Source of the DNA: Alphaproteobacteria bacterium
GTDB lineage: Bacteria > Pseudomonadota > Alphaproteobacteria > Micavibrionales > Micavibrionaceae
DNA length: 56,977 bases
Assembly (NCBI GenBank): GCA_023140215.1
Contig: JAGLMC010000064.1
Location: 1 to 56,977, forward strand
Direction of reading: 5' to 3'
A model generated the notes under the pieces. That model saw nothing but the letters and a program-made list of their open reading frames with translations. It had not been told where the DNA came from and made no database searches. How positions within the stretch are numbered: position 1 is the stretch's first letter; each line of letters begins with the position of its first letter. The position numbers and the translations under genes are program-made. This document shows positions 24,872 to 34,320 of the stretch, piece by piece.

Positions 24872-26841
24872 TTTACCTTTAGATTTTTAATTTCTATTTG
24901 TATTCGTTTAAATTCATTGGCAATATCTTCGACAAGGTGTTTTGGTAATTCATGCTTTTCTGTTTGATCTTGAAGTGTTGAAGCTAAATCACCAAGCACG
25001 TTACAGCAAGCAGAGCGAGCTGCTCCTTTGAGACTATGTGCAGTTTCTTTTAAGATATGGAAATCTTTTTCGTTTTGTGCATTCTGAATTTTTTCAATTA
25101 ATGGGCGGGTCATATCAATAAACATGTGAAGCATATCTATTGCACTATTATCAAATGCTCCCATTTGTTGTTTTATTGCTTTTATATTAATAGCAGGAAT
25201 CGGTGAGTCATTATCGTTATTAGAGTTATTTTCAGTTTGTATTTCCATTTTAATTTTATCGCTGGTTTTTTCATATAAAAGACCCCAGCGAATCAAAAGG
25301 CGGCGGAATTGCCCAAGTGATACAGGTTTTAATAGACATTCATCAAAATCATGACGCAAATAAGTTTCTCGTTGAGCCATTTGAACATCAGCGGTTAGAA
25401 CAATTATAGGTAAGTGTTCTGAGTTATTTAATTTTTCTTGTCTGCGGATATGTTCAACCAATTCATAACCATCCATTTCCGGCATGTGTAAATCGGTAAT
25501 GAGAATGCCATATTTTCCAGTGCTTAGAGCATTAAGCGCTTCTTTTCCATTTTTCACAAATTCTGCATCTGCCCCAAGTTTATCAAGCTGGCGGTGTAAA
25601 ATATCACGTACGCTATCAGTGTCTTCAGCTATGAGCATTTTTGTAGTGCCATTGATTTCTGTTTGCACGATTTTATTTGTAGCATTATGAACAGCTTCTC
25701 CAAGACCAATACGGCTTGCAGGTTTAGTCAAATAAGTAACACCAAGAGCTTGTAAGGAGTGTGATAATCCTACATCATCACGTACTGTGTACATGACAAG
25801 TCCCATATTAGGAGCAATTTCTGTAATTTCTTTTATTAAATCAAGTCCTAGACCATCTGGTAGTCCCTGATCTATAATGGCTATATCAAAAGGGCGACGT
25901 TTAACAAGCTTTAGTCCTTCGCTATATGTTGTGCATAGTTCAACATTAGCTCCCATAGAGCGTAGGGAATTAACAATTTCCTTTCCGCCTTGTGGGTGAT
26001 CTTCTACAGATAAAACAGAAATTCCATCCAGTTCCGGAAGTTTAACCGTACTTTTGTTTCTGCTGATTTCTTTTGTTGGAATTTCAAACCAGAAAGTAGA
26101 TCCTTGTCCTTTAACGCTTTTTACACCTATTTGCCCACCCATAAGCTCAACTAGTTTTTTAGATATAGAAAGCCCAAGTCCTGTTCCTCCGTATTTACGT
26201 GATGTCGAGCTATCTGCTTGAGTGAAGGAATTAAAAAGTTTGTTGCAAACTTCTTGGCTCATGCCGATTCCTGTATCAATTATTTCAAATCGTAGAGCAA
26301 TACCATCTTTAGGAGTCTCTATATGCTTTACTTTAGTTGTAACGTGAACTGTTACATTGCCGTTATCGGTGAATTTAAGACCATTCCCGCACAGATTCAT
26401 AATAATCTGACGTAATCGTTTAGGATCTCCAATAATAACAAAAGGAACATCTTCTTCAATATCATCAATTAGCTTTATATTAACGCCATGAACTTTAACG
26501 GCAAGAGCTTCCAGAAGTCCGCGTACAAGTAGCCGCACCGGTACTTCAAAAATATCTAGCTCCATTTTATCTGCATCCATTTTGGCTAGATCAAGAATAT
26601 CATCAAGGATTTCCAGCAAACCGGCAGCAGCAGTTTGTGCTGTAGTTACCATTTCTTTTATGTTTTCTGAAGGCTTTTCATCATCAATCAGTTCAAGTAA
26701 TCCAAAAATTGTTTGCATAGGCGTGCGTATTTCATGGCTCATAGTGGCTAGAAAATTAGCTTTCATTTCAGCCAAAGCATCAGCCTCTTCAACAGCAAGT
26801 TGAAGTTTTTTAATAATTTGTGAATCTTTTTTAGAAGTCAT
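24868..26841 (-). CDS. Soluble hybrid histidine kinase with two receivers and Hpt
   Basis: 657 residues without membrane spans or a sensor domain. A short coiled coil leads directly into HisKA with H36 ([10 protein letters not shown]). An HATPase domain follows ([33 protein letters not shown]). A first receiver ([15 protein letters not shown]) and a second ([15 protein letters not shown]450) come next, then an Hpt domain with H602 in [11 protein letters not shown]. All phosphorelay residues are present. It is convergent with the pilin operon with a 4-base overlap. The lack of a sensor suggests that it senses through a partner protein. A relay to the receiver at 14886-15266 is possible but unproven. 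Confidence 0.88.
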   Translation of the reverse strand: MTSKKDSQIIKKLQLAVEEADALAEMKANFLATMSHEIRTPMQTIFGLLELIDDEKPSENIKEMVTTAQTAAAGLLEILDDILDLAKMDADKMELDIFEVPVRLLVRGLLEALAVKVHGVNIKLIDDIEEDVPFVIIGDPKRLRQIIMNLCGNGLKFTDNGNVTVHVTTKVKHIETPKDGIALRFEIIDTGIGMSQEVCNKLFNSFTQADSSTSRKYGGTGLGLSISKKLVELMGGQIGVKSVKGQGSTFWFEIPTKEISRNKSTVKLPELDGISVLSVEDHPQGGKEIVNSLRSMGANVELCTTYSEGLKLVKRRPFDIAIIDQGLPDGLGLDLIKEITEIAPNMGLVMYTVRDDVGLSHSLQALGVTYLTKPASRIGLGEAVHNATNKIVQTEINGTTKMLIAEDTDSVRDILHRQLDKLGADAEFVKNGKEALNALSTGKYGILITDLHMPEMDGYELVEHIRRQEKLNNSEHLPIIVLTADVQMAQRETYLRHDFDECLLKPVSLGQFRRLLIRWGLLYEKTSDKIKMEIQTENNSNNDNDSPIPAINIKAIKQQMGAFDNSAIDMLHMFIDMTRPLIEKIQNAQNEKDFHILKETAHSLKGAARSACCNVLGDLASTLQDQTEKHELPKHLVEDIANEFKRIQIEIKNLKVN

Positions 26842-26942
26842 GGTTTTTAGAAATTATAGATAATATGAAATCCTTGCTTTTTATAGCTATTTTAGCTTAT
26901 CACAATAAATTCAGATTTAAATTGAATTTAAAGGATAAGTCT

Positions 26943-27941
26943 ATGGGTTATAAAGTTGCTGTTGTAGGTGCTACAGGAAATGTAGGGGCTGAAATGCTCA
27001 AAATTCTTGATGAGCGTAATTTTCCTGTTGATGATTTAGTTGCTTTGGCATCTTCTCGTTCGGTTGGAAAAGAAATATCTTTTGGTGATAAGAATATAAA
27101 AGTTCAAGGTTTAGCAACATTTGATTTTAAAGGTATTGATATTGTTTTGTCTTCTCCCGGAGGAAAGGTTTCTGCTCAATACTCACCTGTAGCGGCAAAG
27201 GCAGGGGCTATTGTTATTGATAATACCAGTCATTGGCGTATGGATCCGGATGTTCCTTTGATAGTTCCAGAAGTAAATCCTGAGGCTGTTAAGGAAATTA
27301 AAAAAGGTATTATTGCCAATCCGAATTGTTCAACTATACAGATGGTTGTAGCGCTTAAGCCAATTCATGATGTGGTAAAAATCAAACGTGTTGTTGTTTC
27401 TACTTATCAGGCTGTGTCCGGTTCCGGTAAAGCAGCTATGGATGAGCTGTTCAATCAGACAAAAGGCATATACATGAATGCAACGCCGGAACCTTCTGTA
27501 TATCCTAAGCAAATTGCTTTTAATGCAATTCCGCAGGTTGATGTGTTTATGGATGACGGCATGACAAAAGAAGAGTGGAAAATGATGGTCGAGACTAAAA
27601 AAATACTTGATCCAAGTATTAAGGTTTGTGCAAGTTGTGTGCGTATTCCGGTGTTTATTGGTCATGCGGAAATGATTAATATTGAGCTGGAAAATGAGAT
27701 GTCTGCGAAAAAAGCTAAAGAGCTTTTCCGTGCATTTGACGGTATAACTCTTATTGACCTTGAACAGGAAGATATGGAGTTTATAACGCAAACTGAAACT
27801 CAGGGAGAGGATGATGTATTTATCAGCCGTGTTCGTGAGGATGCGACGGTTAATAACGGCTTGAATTTTTGGTGTGTATCGGATAATTTGCGCAAGGGTG
27901 CTGCACTTAATACTATTCAGATTGCCGAGCTTTTAACGTAG
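26943..27941 (+). CDS. asd: Aspartate-semialdehyde dehydrogenase
   Basis: 332 residues; converts aspartyl-phosphate to aspartate semialdehyde for Lys, Thr, Met and diaminopimelate synthesis. The NADP-binding GATGNVGAEM motif opens the chain, the catalytic cysteine is C129 in NPNCST, and the late HAEMINIE segment carries the conserved catalytic histidine. The frame is open to 26865, but the ATG at 26943 has AAGGA seven bases upstream and gives the standard N-terminus MGYKVAVVGATG. It is followed by the sdh operon, which has its own promoter-like sequence. Confidence 0.96.
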   Translation: MGYKVAVVGATGNVGAEMLKILDERNFPVDDLVALASSRSVGKEISFGDKNIKVQGLATFDFKGIDIVLSSPGGKVSAQYSPVAAKAGAIVIDNTSHWRMDPDVPLIVPEVNPEAVKEIKKGIIANPNCSTIQMVVALKPIHDVVKIKRVVVSTYQAVSGSGKAAMDELFNQTKGIYMNATPEPSVYPKQIAFNAIPQVDVFMDDGMTKEEWKMMVETKKILDPSIKVCASCVRIPVFIGHAEMINIELENEMSAKKAKELFRAFDGITLIDLEQEDMEFITQTETQGEDDVFISRVREDATVNNGLNFWCVSDNLRKGAALNTIQIAELLT

Positions 27942-27951
27942 AAAAAAGTCA

Positions 27952-27980
27952 TTGAAATTAAAAGAAGACCTTATTATAAC
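27952..27980 (+). promoter_or_regulatory. Sigma70-like promoter for sdhCDAB
   Basis: TTGAAA at 27952-27957 and TATAAC at 27975-27980, spaced by 17 bases, in the gap between asd and sdhC. Each hexamer differs from consensus by one or two bases. The strong ribosome-binding site GGAGGT follows just before the sdhC start. Confidence 0.55.
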
Positions 27981-28022
27981 AATGCTCGTAATTGAAACTT
28001 TTTAAAAAGAGAAGGAGGTATA

Positions 28023-28418
28023 ATGTCTGGTCAGTTATCATCTAAAAACAAGCGTCCTTTATCACCGCATCTTCAGATTTATAAGCCGCAAATTACATCT
28101 GTGCTTTCTTTTCTTCATCGTGCAACAGGTGTTGCTTTGTGTTTTGGTATTCCTTTCTTTGTATGGTGGATTGCAGCAGCGGCAAGTGGCTCTTGTGCAT
28201 ATGACTTTTTTATTAAGCTTTGTGCCTCGCCTATTGGAATTTTCTGTTTATTTGGTTGGACAGTGTGTTTTTATTACTATTTAGCAAATGGAATTAGACA
28301 CTTGCTTTGGGATGCCGGAGCTTTGCTTGAAATTAAGAATGTTTATATATCCGGCTATCTTGTTTTGTTTTTTACAGCATTGTTGACGGTTGGATCATGG
28401 GGATTTATTTTCTTTTAA
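28023..28418 (+). CDS. sdhC: Succinate dehydrogenase cytochrome b556 subunit
   Basis: 131 residues with three membrane spans. The N-terminus RPLSPHLQIYKPQITSVLS and the following LHRATG are diagnostic of SdhC of the proteobacterial/mitochondrial type; the heme-ligating histidine region is ANGIRHLLWD. With SdhD it anchors the dehydrogenase and binds ubiquinone and heme b. It is the first gene of sdhCDAB and is preceded by a strong GGAGGT ribosome-binding site and a promoter-like pair. Confidence 0.95.
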   Translation: MSGQLSSKNKRPLSPHLQIYKPQITSVLSFLHRATGVALCFGIPFFVWWIAAAASGSCAYDFFIKLCASPIGIFCLFGWTVCFYYYLANGIRHLLWDAGALLEIKNVYISGYLVLFFTALLTVGSWGFIFF

Positions 28419-28434
28419 TTAAAAGGGTGGTTTT

Positions 28435-28842
28435 ATGAAATTAAAATGGGAAGCACATGGCTTTAAAACGCCTTTGGCGCGCGCTCGTGGCCTTGGTTCG
28501 TTAAGGAGTGGATTGAAAGAGTGGGTGCGGCTTCGTGTGGCTGCTATAGCTTCCACTATTCTTGCTTTTTGGTTTGTGTGGTTTGTACTTCAAAGTGTTG
28601 GAATGTCTCATTTGGAATTTGTAAAATATCTTGCTGTTCCGGTTAATTCCATAGCGATGATTTTATTTGTTATCACGTTGTTTTATCATTTGGTTCTTGG
28701 TATTCGTGAAATCATGGAAGATTATATTCATTCTGAGTGGGTGAAAATTTTAGCGTTGATTTTTGATTATATGTTTTTCTCTGTTTCCGGTGTAGTTTGC
28801 GTGTTTTTTGTTCTTAAAATTGCTTTTAGCATGGGTGTTTAA
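28435..28842 (+). CDS. sdhD: Succinate dehydrogenase membrane anchor subunit
   Basis: 135 residues with three membrane spans. The N-terminus (TPLARARGLGS) and the LFYHLVLGIREIMEDYIHSEWVK segment with the heme-ligand histidine identify SdhD. The stop codon is directly followed by the sdhA start, so the two are coupled. Complete and normal in length for alphaproteobacteria. Confidence 0.93.
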   Translation: MKLKWEAHGFKTPLARARGLGSLRSGLKEWVRLRVAAIASTILAFWFVWFVLQSVGMSHLEFVKYLAVPVNSIAMILFVITLFYHLVLGIREIMEDYIHSEWVKILALIFDYMFFSVSGVVCVFFVLKIAFSMGV

Positions 28843-30633
28843 ATGTCTAAATCTTATGAAATTATTGATCATGAACTTGATGTGATTGTTGTTGGTGCCG
28901 GTGGTGCGGGTTTGCGTGCAGGTTTTGGTTGTGCGGAAAAAGGATTGCATACGGCATTTTTGTCTAAAGTATTTCCAACGCGCTCTCATACAGTAGCGGC
29001 GCAGGGTGGTATTTCTGCTGCGTTAGGTAATATGGGGGAGGATGATTGGCGTTTTCATTTTTATGATACAATTAAGGGTTCTGACTGGTTAGGAGATCAG
29101 GACGCTGTTGAGTATATGTGCAAGGAAGCAATACCGGCGATTATTGAACTTGAGCATTATGGAGTGCCTTTTAGTCGCACAAAGGAAGGTAAGATTTATC
29201 AACGCGCTTTTGGTGGAATGACTACTAATTACGGTAAGGGAGCTGCGTTGCGTACATGTGCTGCTGCTGATAGAACCGGACATGCAATGCTTCATACTCT
29301 TTATTCTCAGGCACTTAAGCATAATGCCGAGTTTTTCATAGAATATTTTGCACTTGATTTAATCATGAGTGATGATGGTGAGTGTCTTGGTGTTATGGCT
29401 TGGGATTTAGATAGCGGTACGTTACATCGTTTCCGTGCGCATCAAACTATTTTAGCTACAGGCGGTTATGGCCGTACGTTCTTTTCTTGTACTTCTGCTC
29501 ATACTTGTACCGGTGATGGAAATGCAATGGTTTTGCGTGCTGGAATACCATTACAGGATATGGAGTTTATACAGTTCCATCCGACTGGAATTTATGGTGC
29601 AGGTTGTTTGATTACGGAAGGAGTGCGCGGTGAAGGTGGTTATTTGACCAATTCTGAAGGTGAGCGTTTTATGGAACGTTACGCACCTAGCGCTAAAGAT
29701 CTTGCTTCACGTGATGTTGTTTCACGAGCTATGACTCTTGAAATTCGTGAGGGTAGAGGCGTTGGTGAACTAAAAGATCATATACATTTAAACTTAATGC
29801 ATCTTGATCCAAAGATGATTCAGGAAAGATTGCCGGGCATTGCAGAGAGCTCTAAGATTTTCGCCGGAGTTGATGTAACCATAGAGCCTATTCCTGTTTT
29901 GCCGACCGCACATTATAACATGGGCGGTATTCCGACTAATTACCGTGCTGAAGTGATTAATCCGACATCAAAAGATCCGAACGCTATTGTTCCGGGATTG
30001 ATGGCTATTGGAGAGGCTGCTTGTGTTTCTGTTCATGGGGCAAATCGTTTAGGTTCAAACTCACTTCTTGATCTGGTTGTTTTTGGTAGAGCCGCAGCTA
30101 ATACAGCAGCAGAGACAGTAACAGCCGGTGCATCACATCGTTTATTAGTCGGTGATGACGGCACGAAGGCAATTGATCGTTTTGATCGTTATCGCAATGC
30201 TAAAGGTGGAACGTCAATAGCGGCGTTGCGTGATTCAATGCAGCGTATAATGCAAAATCATGCATCTGTCTTTCGTACCGGTGAGGTTCTGGATGAGGGT
30301 GTAGTTAAAATTGATGAATGTTTTAAGCAAAAGGATGATTTGTTTTTAGATGATCGTGGTATGATTTTTAATACAGAGCTTATGGAAACTTTGGAGTTGG
30401 ATAATTTGCTTTCTCAAGCTGTTGTGTCCATGTACTCAGCATCTAATCGTGAGGAATCACGAGGTGCGCATGCACGTGAAGATTTTCCGGATCGTGATGA
30501 TGATAAATGGCATAAACATACAGTTACACGTATTGATGAGAATGGTAAGGTAGATATTGGTTATCGTCCTGTTATCATGAAAACATTAACTGATGATGTT
30601 GAAATGATTCCATTGAAAAAACGGGTTTACTAG
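28843..30633 (+). CDS. sdhA: Succinate dehydrogenase flavoprotein subunit
   Basis: 596 residues. The FAD-binding [12 protein letters not shown] motif is near the N-terminus; the flavin-attaching histidine lies in [13 protein letters not shown]. Active-site motifs are QFHPTGIYG and the [10 protein letters not shown] and [10 protein letters not shown] segments. It oxidises succinate to fumarate and passes electrons to SdhB. Complete, normal length, no anomalies. Confidence 0.97.
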   Translation: MSKSYEIIDHELDVIVVGAGGAGLRAGFGCAEKGLHTAFLSKVFPTRSHTVAAQGGISAALGNMGEDDWRFHFYDTIKGSDWLGDQDAVEYMCKEAIPAIIELEHYGVPFSRTKEGKIYQRAFGGMTTNYGKGAALRTCAAADRTGHAMLHTLYSQALKHNAEFFIEYFALDLIMSDDGECLGVMAWDLDSGTLHRFRAHQTILATGGYGRTFFSCTSAHTCTGDGNAMVLRAGIPLQDMEFIQFHPTGIYGAGCLITEGVRGEGGYLTNSEGERFMERYAPSAKDLASRDVVSRAMTLEIREGRGVGELKDHIHLNLMHLDPKMIQERLPGIAESSKIFAGVDVTIEPIPVLPTAHYNMGGIPTNYRAEVINPTSKDPNAIVPGLMAIGEAACVSVHGANRLGSNSLLDLVVFGRAAANTAAETVTAGASHRLLVGDDGTKAIDRFDRYRNAKGGTSIAALRDSMQRIMQNHASVFRTGEVLDEGVVKIDECFKQKDDLFLDDRGMIFNTELMETLELDNLLSQAVVSMYSASNREESRGAHAREDFPDRDDDKWHKHTVTRIDENGKVDIGYRPVIMKTLTDDVEMIPLKKRVY

Positions 30634-30707
30634 AGTGTTTTTATTTATTCATAATAAGGGTTTATTACTTCAAATAGCGTTTTCATTTTACGACAGAGAT
30701 TAGAATT

Positions 30708-31517
30708 ATGGTACAATTTACACTTCCTAAAAATTCAAAGATTGAAAAAGGTAGAGTCATTGATGCTGCCGGTGATGCAAAACGAAAAAAGACATTTATT
30801 GTCTATCGCTGGAATCCGGAAGAGCTGGATGAAAATGGTAATACACTAAATCCTAGACTTGATGAGTATACGATTGATCTGGATAAATGTGGGCCTATGG
30901 TTCTTGATGCGCTTATGTATATTAAGGACAGTATTGATCATGGGCTGACTTTTCGGAAATCTTGTCGTGAGGGGATTTGTGGTTCATGTGCAATGAATAT
31001 TAATGGCACAAACACTCTTGCATGTACAAAAGATATTAATGATTGTAAGGGAGATGTTAAAGTTACACCTTTGCCGCATATGTCTATTATAAAAGATCTT
31101 GTACCGGATCTTAATCATGTTTACGCACAATATCGTAATATTGAGCCGTGGCTTAAAACCGATAGTTCAGCGCCGGATCGTGAGCGTTTACAGTCTTCTG
31201 AAGATGCAAATTTGCTAAATGGTGATGATGGACGTGGGCCTTCCGGTTGTATTTTGTGTTTTTGTTGTACAACGAGTTGTCCAAGTTATTGGTGGAATGG
31301 TGATCGTTTTTTGGGGGCGGCAATTTTACAGCAAGCGTATCGCTGGATTATTGATAGTCGGGATGAGGCTACAGGCGATCGTTTGGATCAGCTTGAAGAT
31401 CCTTTCCGTCTTTATCGTTGCCATACAATTATGAATTGTTCAAACACTTGTCCCAAAGGACTTAATCCGGGAAAGGCAATTGCCGAGATTAAAAAGTTGA
31501 TGCTTGCTAGAAGTTAG
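30708..31517 (+). CDS. sdhB: Succinate dehydrogenase iron-sulfur subunit
   Basis: 269 residues. The [2Fe-2S] ligands are in [16 protein letters not shown] and the LACTKD downstream cysteine. The [4Fe-4S] and [3Fe-4S] clusters are served by [13 protein letters not shown] and by [17 protein letters not shown]. It transfers electrons from SdhA to the quinone site. A 74-base gap separates it from sdhA; no terminator is obvious after it before the convergent gene at 31545. Confidence 0.97.
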   Translation: MVQFTLPKNSKIEKGRVIDAAGDAKRKKTFIVYRWNPEELDENGNTLNPRLDEYTIDLDKCGPMVLDALMYIKDSIDHGLTFRKSCREGICGSCAMNINGTNTLACTKDINDCKGDVKVTPLPHMSIIKDLVPDLNHVYAQYRNIEPWLKTDSSAPDRERLQSSEDANLLNGDDGRGPSGCILCFCCTTSCPSYWWNGDRFLGAAILQQAYRWIIDSRDEATGDRLDQLEDPFRLYRCHTIMNCSNTCPKGLNPGKAIAEIKKLMLARS

Positions 31518-31544
31518 TAGTCAATTTCAGAAGATGGCAGAAAC

Positions 31545-32147
31545 CTATTGATAATCAAAAAAAGTAATTTCTGTTATGCATTGGGCGCTGTGCATCTGGA
31601 TTATTCCTTTTTTGCTTAAGGATATAATTTGATTGCATTTAGATATTCCTTTAATTGGAATATTTTGTGTTGTGATATCGTAGGCTGATACGGGCATGAT
31701 TCCTGTTTCGAGTCCTTCAGTTTGTACTGTTGCTCTTTTACCGTTTTTTGAGATTTTAATTGTTTTAATTTTAATTTCATTCTCGTAGTCAGATATTGCT
31801 TTAGATCCATCCTCAATACTTTTGATAAAATCTTTTTTGTTTAGACTCATAGATGTTTCTTGTGATGGATGATTTGGAATGTTGTATTTTATAGTGCTTT
31901 TGAATCGCGATTTTTTATAAAGGTGCAGTTTAAGATAGTCTGTAATTTCTTCAGGGGATATTTCTAAATTTACGCCAGAAGTAATTTCAGAGGTTTTATT
32001 TATAAATGTTGTAATAATATTACTATTAAGCTTTTCATATTTCTTTTGCGCATAAGCAGGAGATGAGTAGAGATTTCCTATAAGAAAAGCAAATGAAACA
32101 AGAGCTAATAATAATAAATTTTTGGTGTGAGTTATTATAATAAAAAT
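31545..32147 (-). CDS. Secreted protein of unknown function, apparent ATT start
   Basis: The frame runs back from 31545 to a stop at 32211-32213 and contains one Met (at 31850) that would leave only 101 residues. The upstream part is clearly coding: it gives a Sec signal peptide (NLLLLALVSFAFLIG, cleavage after SPAYA) and a continuous soluble domain. No ATG, GTG or TTG occurs in frame upstream of that signal peptide. The best start is ATT at 32145-32147, with AAGG nine bases upstream, giving 200 residues. The mature chain is Lys/Ile/Ser-rich with two cysteines (SKCNQI, SAQCIT). I do not recognise the family. An assembly error that hides an ATG is the alternative. Confidence 0.6.
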   Translation of the reverse strand: MFIIITHTKNLLLLALVSFAFLIGNLYSSPAYAQKKYEKLNSNIITTFINKTSEITSGVNLEISPEEITDYLKLHLYKKSRFKSTIKYNIPNHPSQETSMSLNKKDFIKSIEDGSKAISDYENEIKIKTIKISKNGKRATVQTEGLETGIMPVSAYDITTQNIPIKGISKCNQIISLSKKGIIQMHSAQCITEITFFDYQ

Positions 32148-32341
32148 ATGTTCTAACCTTGCTTCTATTTTAATTTGAACTTTGAAAGTATGCCTTAAAA
32201 CTAATATTTCTTACAGAAATATATTCTTTACTATTATCTCTTAAAAAGGTAAAAAGAATACTAATATGAAGAGGTTATGATCGTTTTATTTTAAATCATA
32301 AAAGTTATTGATAATGCTTAGACATAGTGATTTGCATTTTT

Positions 32342-33181
32342 TTAAATATCAATATTAATATCCAAACCAATATCCAGAGCTTGTGCGCTATGTGTTAATG
32401 CACCGATAGATATATAATCAACACCGGTTTTTGCTATATCTAAAACGTTGTCTAAAGTAATGCCTCCGGATGCTTCTGTAATAATTTTGCCTTTGGCCAT
32501 ATCTACAGCTAGTTGCAAAGTTTTAATGTCCATATTATCAAGCATTACAATATCTGCTCCGCCATGTTTAAGAACCATATCCAGTTGCTCAAGTGTATCA
32601 ACTTCAATCTCAATTTTTATGCTTTGTCCCTTAACGCAATCAAGGGCATTATTTATACCTCCAGCGATAGCTATATGATTGTCTTTAATCAAAATAGCAT
32701 CATAAAGACCAAATCTGTGGTTAACACCACCTCCTGTTTTTACTGCATACTTTTGTAATACACGAAGGCCGGGAATAGTTTTACGTGTATCGAGAATTTG
32801 AGTATTTGTATGTTTTACAGCATTAACATAGCGTTTTGTTAGTGTAGCTATTCCTGATAAATGAGTAAGAAAATTTAAAGCTGTGCGTTCAGCAATCATA
32901 ATAGAAGCTGCGTTTCCTTTAATACTTAAAATATCTTGATCTGACTTGAGGAAATTTCCATCTTTTGCATGAAGTGTAATTGTTAAATTTTTATCAACCA
33001 TTTTAAAGGTTTTTAAAGCGATAGAGATTCCTGCAAGAGTTCCTTCTATTCGTGTGCATATAACTGCTGTAGCTGTTTTGTAATCAGGAACAGTAAGAGT
33101 TGTTGTGATGTCCGTTTGATTGGCTAGATCTTCTTTAAGGGCTTGACGGATTAAGGATTCAGTCGCTACGGATTCAGGCAT
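32342..33181 (-). CDS. nadC: Nicotinate-nucleotide pyrophosphorylase (quinolinate PRTase)
   Basis: 279 residues. It makes nicotinate mononucleotide from quinolinate and PRPP. Family motifs: RTALNFLTHLSGIATLT, DTRKTIPGLR, the GGGVNHRFGLYDAILIKDNH loop, and DIVMLDN and EASGGI near the end. It starts one base after nadA ends, so the two form an operon. No nadB is adjacent. Confidence 0.96.
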   Translation of the reverse strand: MPESVATESLIRQALKEDLANQTDITTTLTVPDYKTATAVICTRIEGTLAGISIALKTFKMVDKNLTITLHAKDGNFLKSDQDILSIKGNAASIMIAERTALNFLTHLSGIATLTKRYVNAVKHTNTQILDTRKTIPGLRVLQKYAVKTGGGVNHRFGLYDAILIKDNHIAIAGGINNALDCVKGQSIKIEIEVDTLEQLDMVLKHGGADIVMLDNMDIKTLQLAVDMAKGKIITEASGGITLDNVLDIAKTGVDYISIGALTHSAQALDIGLDINIDI

Positions 33182-33182
33182 T

Positions 33183-34190
33183 TCAACTTAATTCCAGCAT
33201 ACGTTCAATTGGTATTTTAGCCCGTGCAGAAATTTCTTGGTCAATTATTACCTCTGGATTTTCTGTTTGTAGTGCTTTTAGAATTTTAGGCAGAGTGATA
33301 AGTTTCATGTGTGGGCACATTTGAGATGTTTTTATCATCTCTATATCAGGATTTGCTGCTGCAACATTGTCGCTCATTGAGCATTCTGTCATTAAGACAG
33401 CTTTTTTAGGTTTGTGTTCTTTAATGTAATCATCCATTTGTGCTGTAGATCCAGCAAAATCAGCTTCAGCCATAACTTCTGGAGGACACTCAGGATGAGC
33501 AAGCACTATAACATCATTATTTGAAGTGCGTATATTTCTAACTTCTTCGGCTGTGAATCGCTCATGGACTTCGCATGCTCCATCCCAATAGATAATATCT
33601 ACATCAGTTTCCGCTGCAACATTTTGTGCTAGAAATTTGTCCGGTGTCATTATTACTTTATCGTGTCCTTGTTTTCCAAGAGCATTAACAATCTTAAGAG
33701 CATTTGAAGAGGTGCAACATACATCAGATTCAGCTTTTACATTTGCAGATGTATTAACGTAGGTAATAACAGGAATGCCCGGATATTTTGCTTTCATTGC
33801 GCGTAAGCCTTCAGCAGTAATGGAACTAGCTAAAGAGCATCCGGCATTTATATCAGGTATAATAACTTTCTTATTCGGGCAAAGAATTTTAGAAGTTTCT
33901 GCCATGAAATGCACACCACATTGAATAATGATATCAGCATCACTTTTAGCTGCAACTTGTGCAAGCCCAAGAGAATCACCGACAACATCTCCAACACCAA
34001 AAAATACATCCGGTGTCATGTAGTTATGAGCAAGAATAACTGCATTTTTTTCTTTTTTTAGTTTATTAATTTCATAGATATAAGGAGCAAGCGTTTCCCA
34101 TTGTTCTTTTTTGTACTGGCCGGAAAGTTTCTCAAATAGTTTATTTGTGGCTTTTGCGATGTCTTGAGTATAATTTAATTGTGCGTTCAT
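33183..34190 (-). CDS. nadA: Quinolinate synthase A
   Basis: 335 residues; condenses iminoaspartate with dihydroxyacetone phosphate to quinolinate using a [4Fe-4S] cluster. Visible motifs are ILAHNYMTPDVF, IIQCGVHFMAETSKIL, YVNTSANVKAESDVCCTSSNA, WDGACEVHERF and SQMCPHMKLI, which contain the three cluster cysteines. It is the first gene of nadA-nadC. The iminoaspartate supplier (NadB or aspartate dehydrogenase) is not in the window. Confidence 0.96.
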   Translation of the reverse strand: MNAQLNYTQDIAKATNKLFEKLSGQYKKEQWETLAPYIYEINKLKKEKNAVILAHNYMTPDVFFGVGDVVGDSLGLAQVAAKSDADIIIQCGVHFMAETSKILCPNKKVIIPDINAGCSLASSITAEGLRAMKAKYPGIPVITYVNTSANVKAESDVCCTSSNALKIVNALGKQGHDKVIMTPDKFLAQNVAAETDVDIIYWDGACEVHERFTAEEVRNIRTSNNDVIVLAHPECPPEVMAEADFAGSTAQMDDYIKEHKPKKAVLMTECSMSDNVAAANPDIEMIKTSQMCPHMKLITLPKILKALQTENPEVIIDQEISARAKIPIERMLELS

Positions 34191-34320
34191 AATTATTCTT
34201 TAAATGTTAACATTTCACTATTAAGGTTAAATTTCTTTCATGAACTAGGTATTAAGGTCAACCCTATTCATTATGTTCTTCTATATTAGACGTAAAGAAA
34301 TTTTATATCATTAAAAAACA

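Noticed and set aside
34191-34320. Several TTAA motifs between nadA and rarA
   Set aside because: None has a seven-base spacing; they are expected in such AT-rich DNA.
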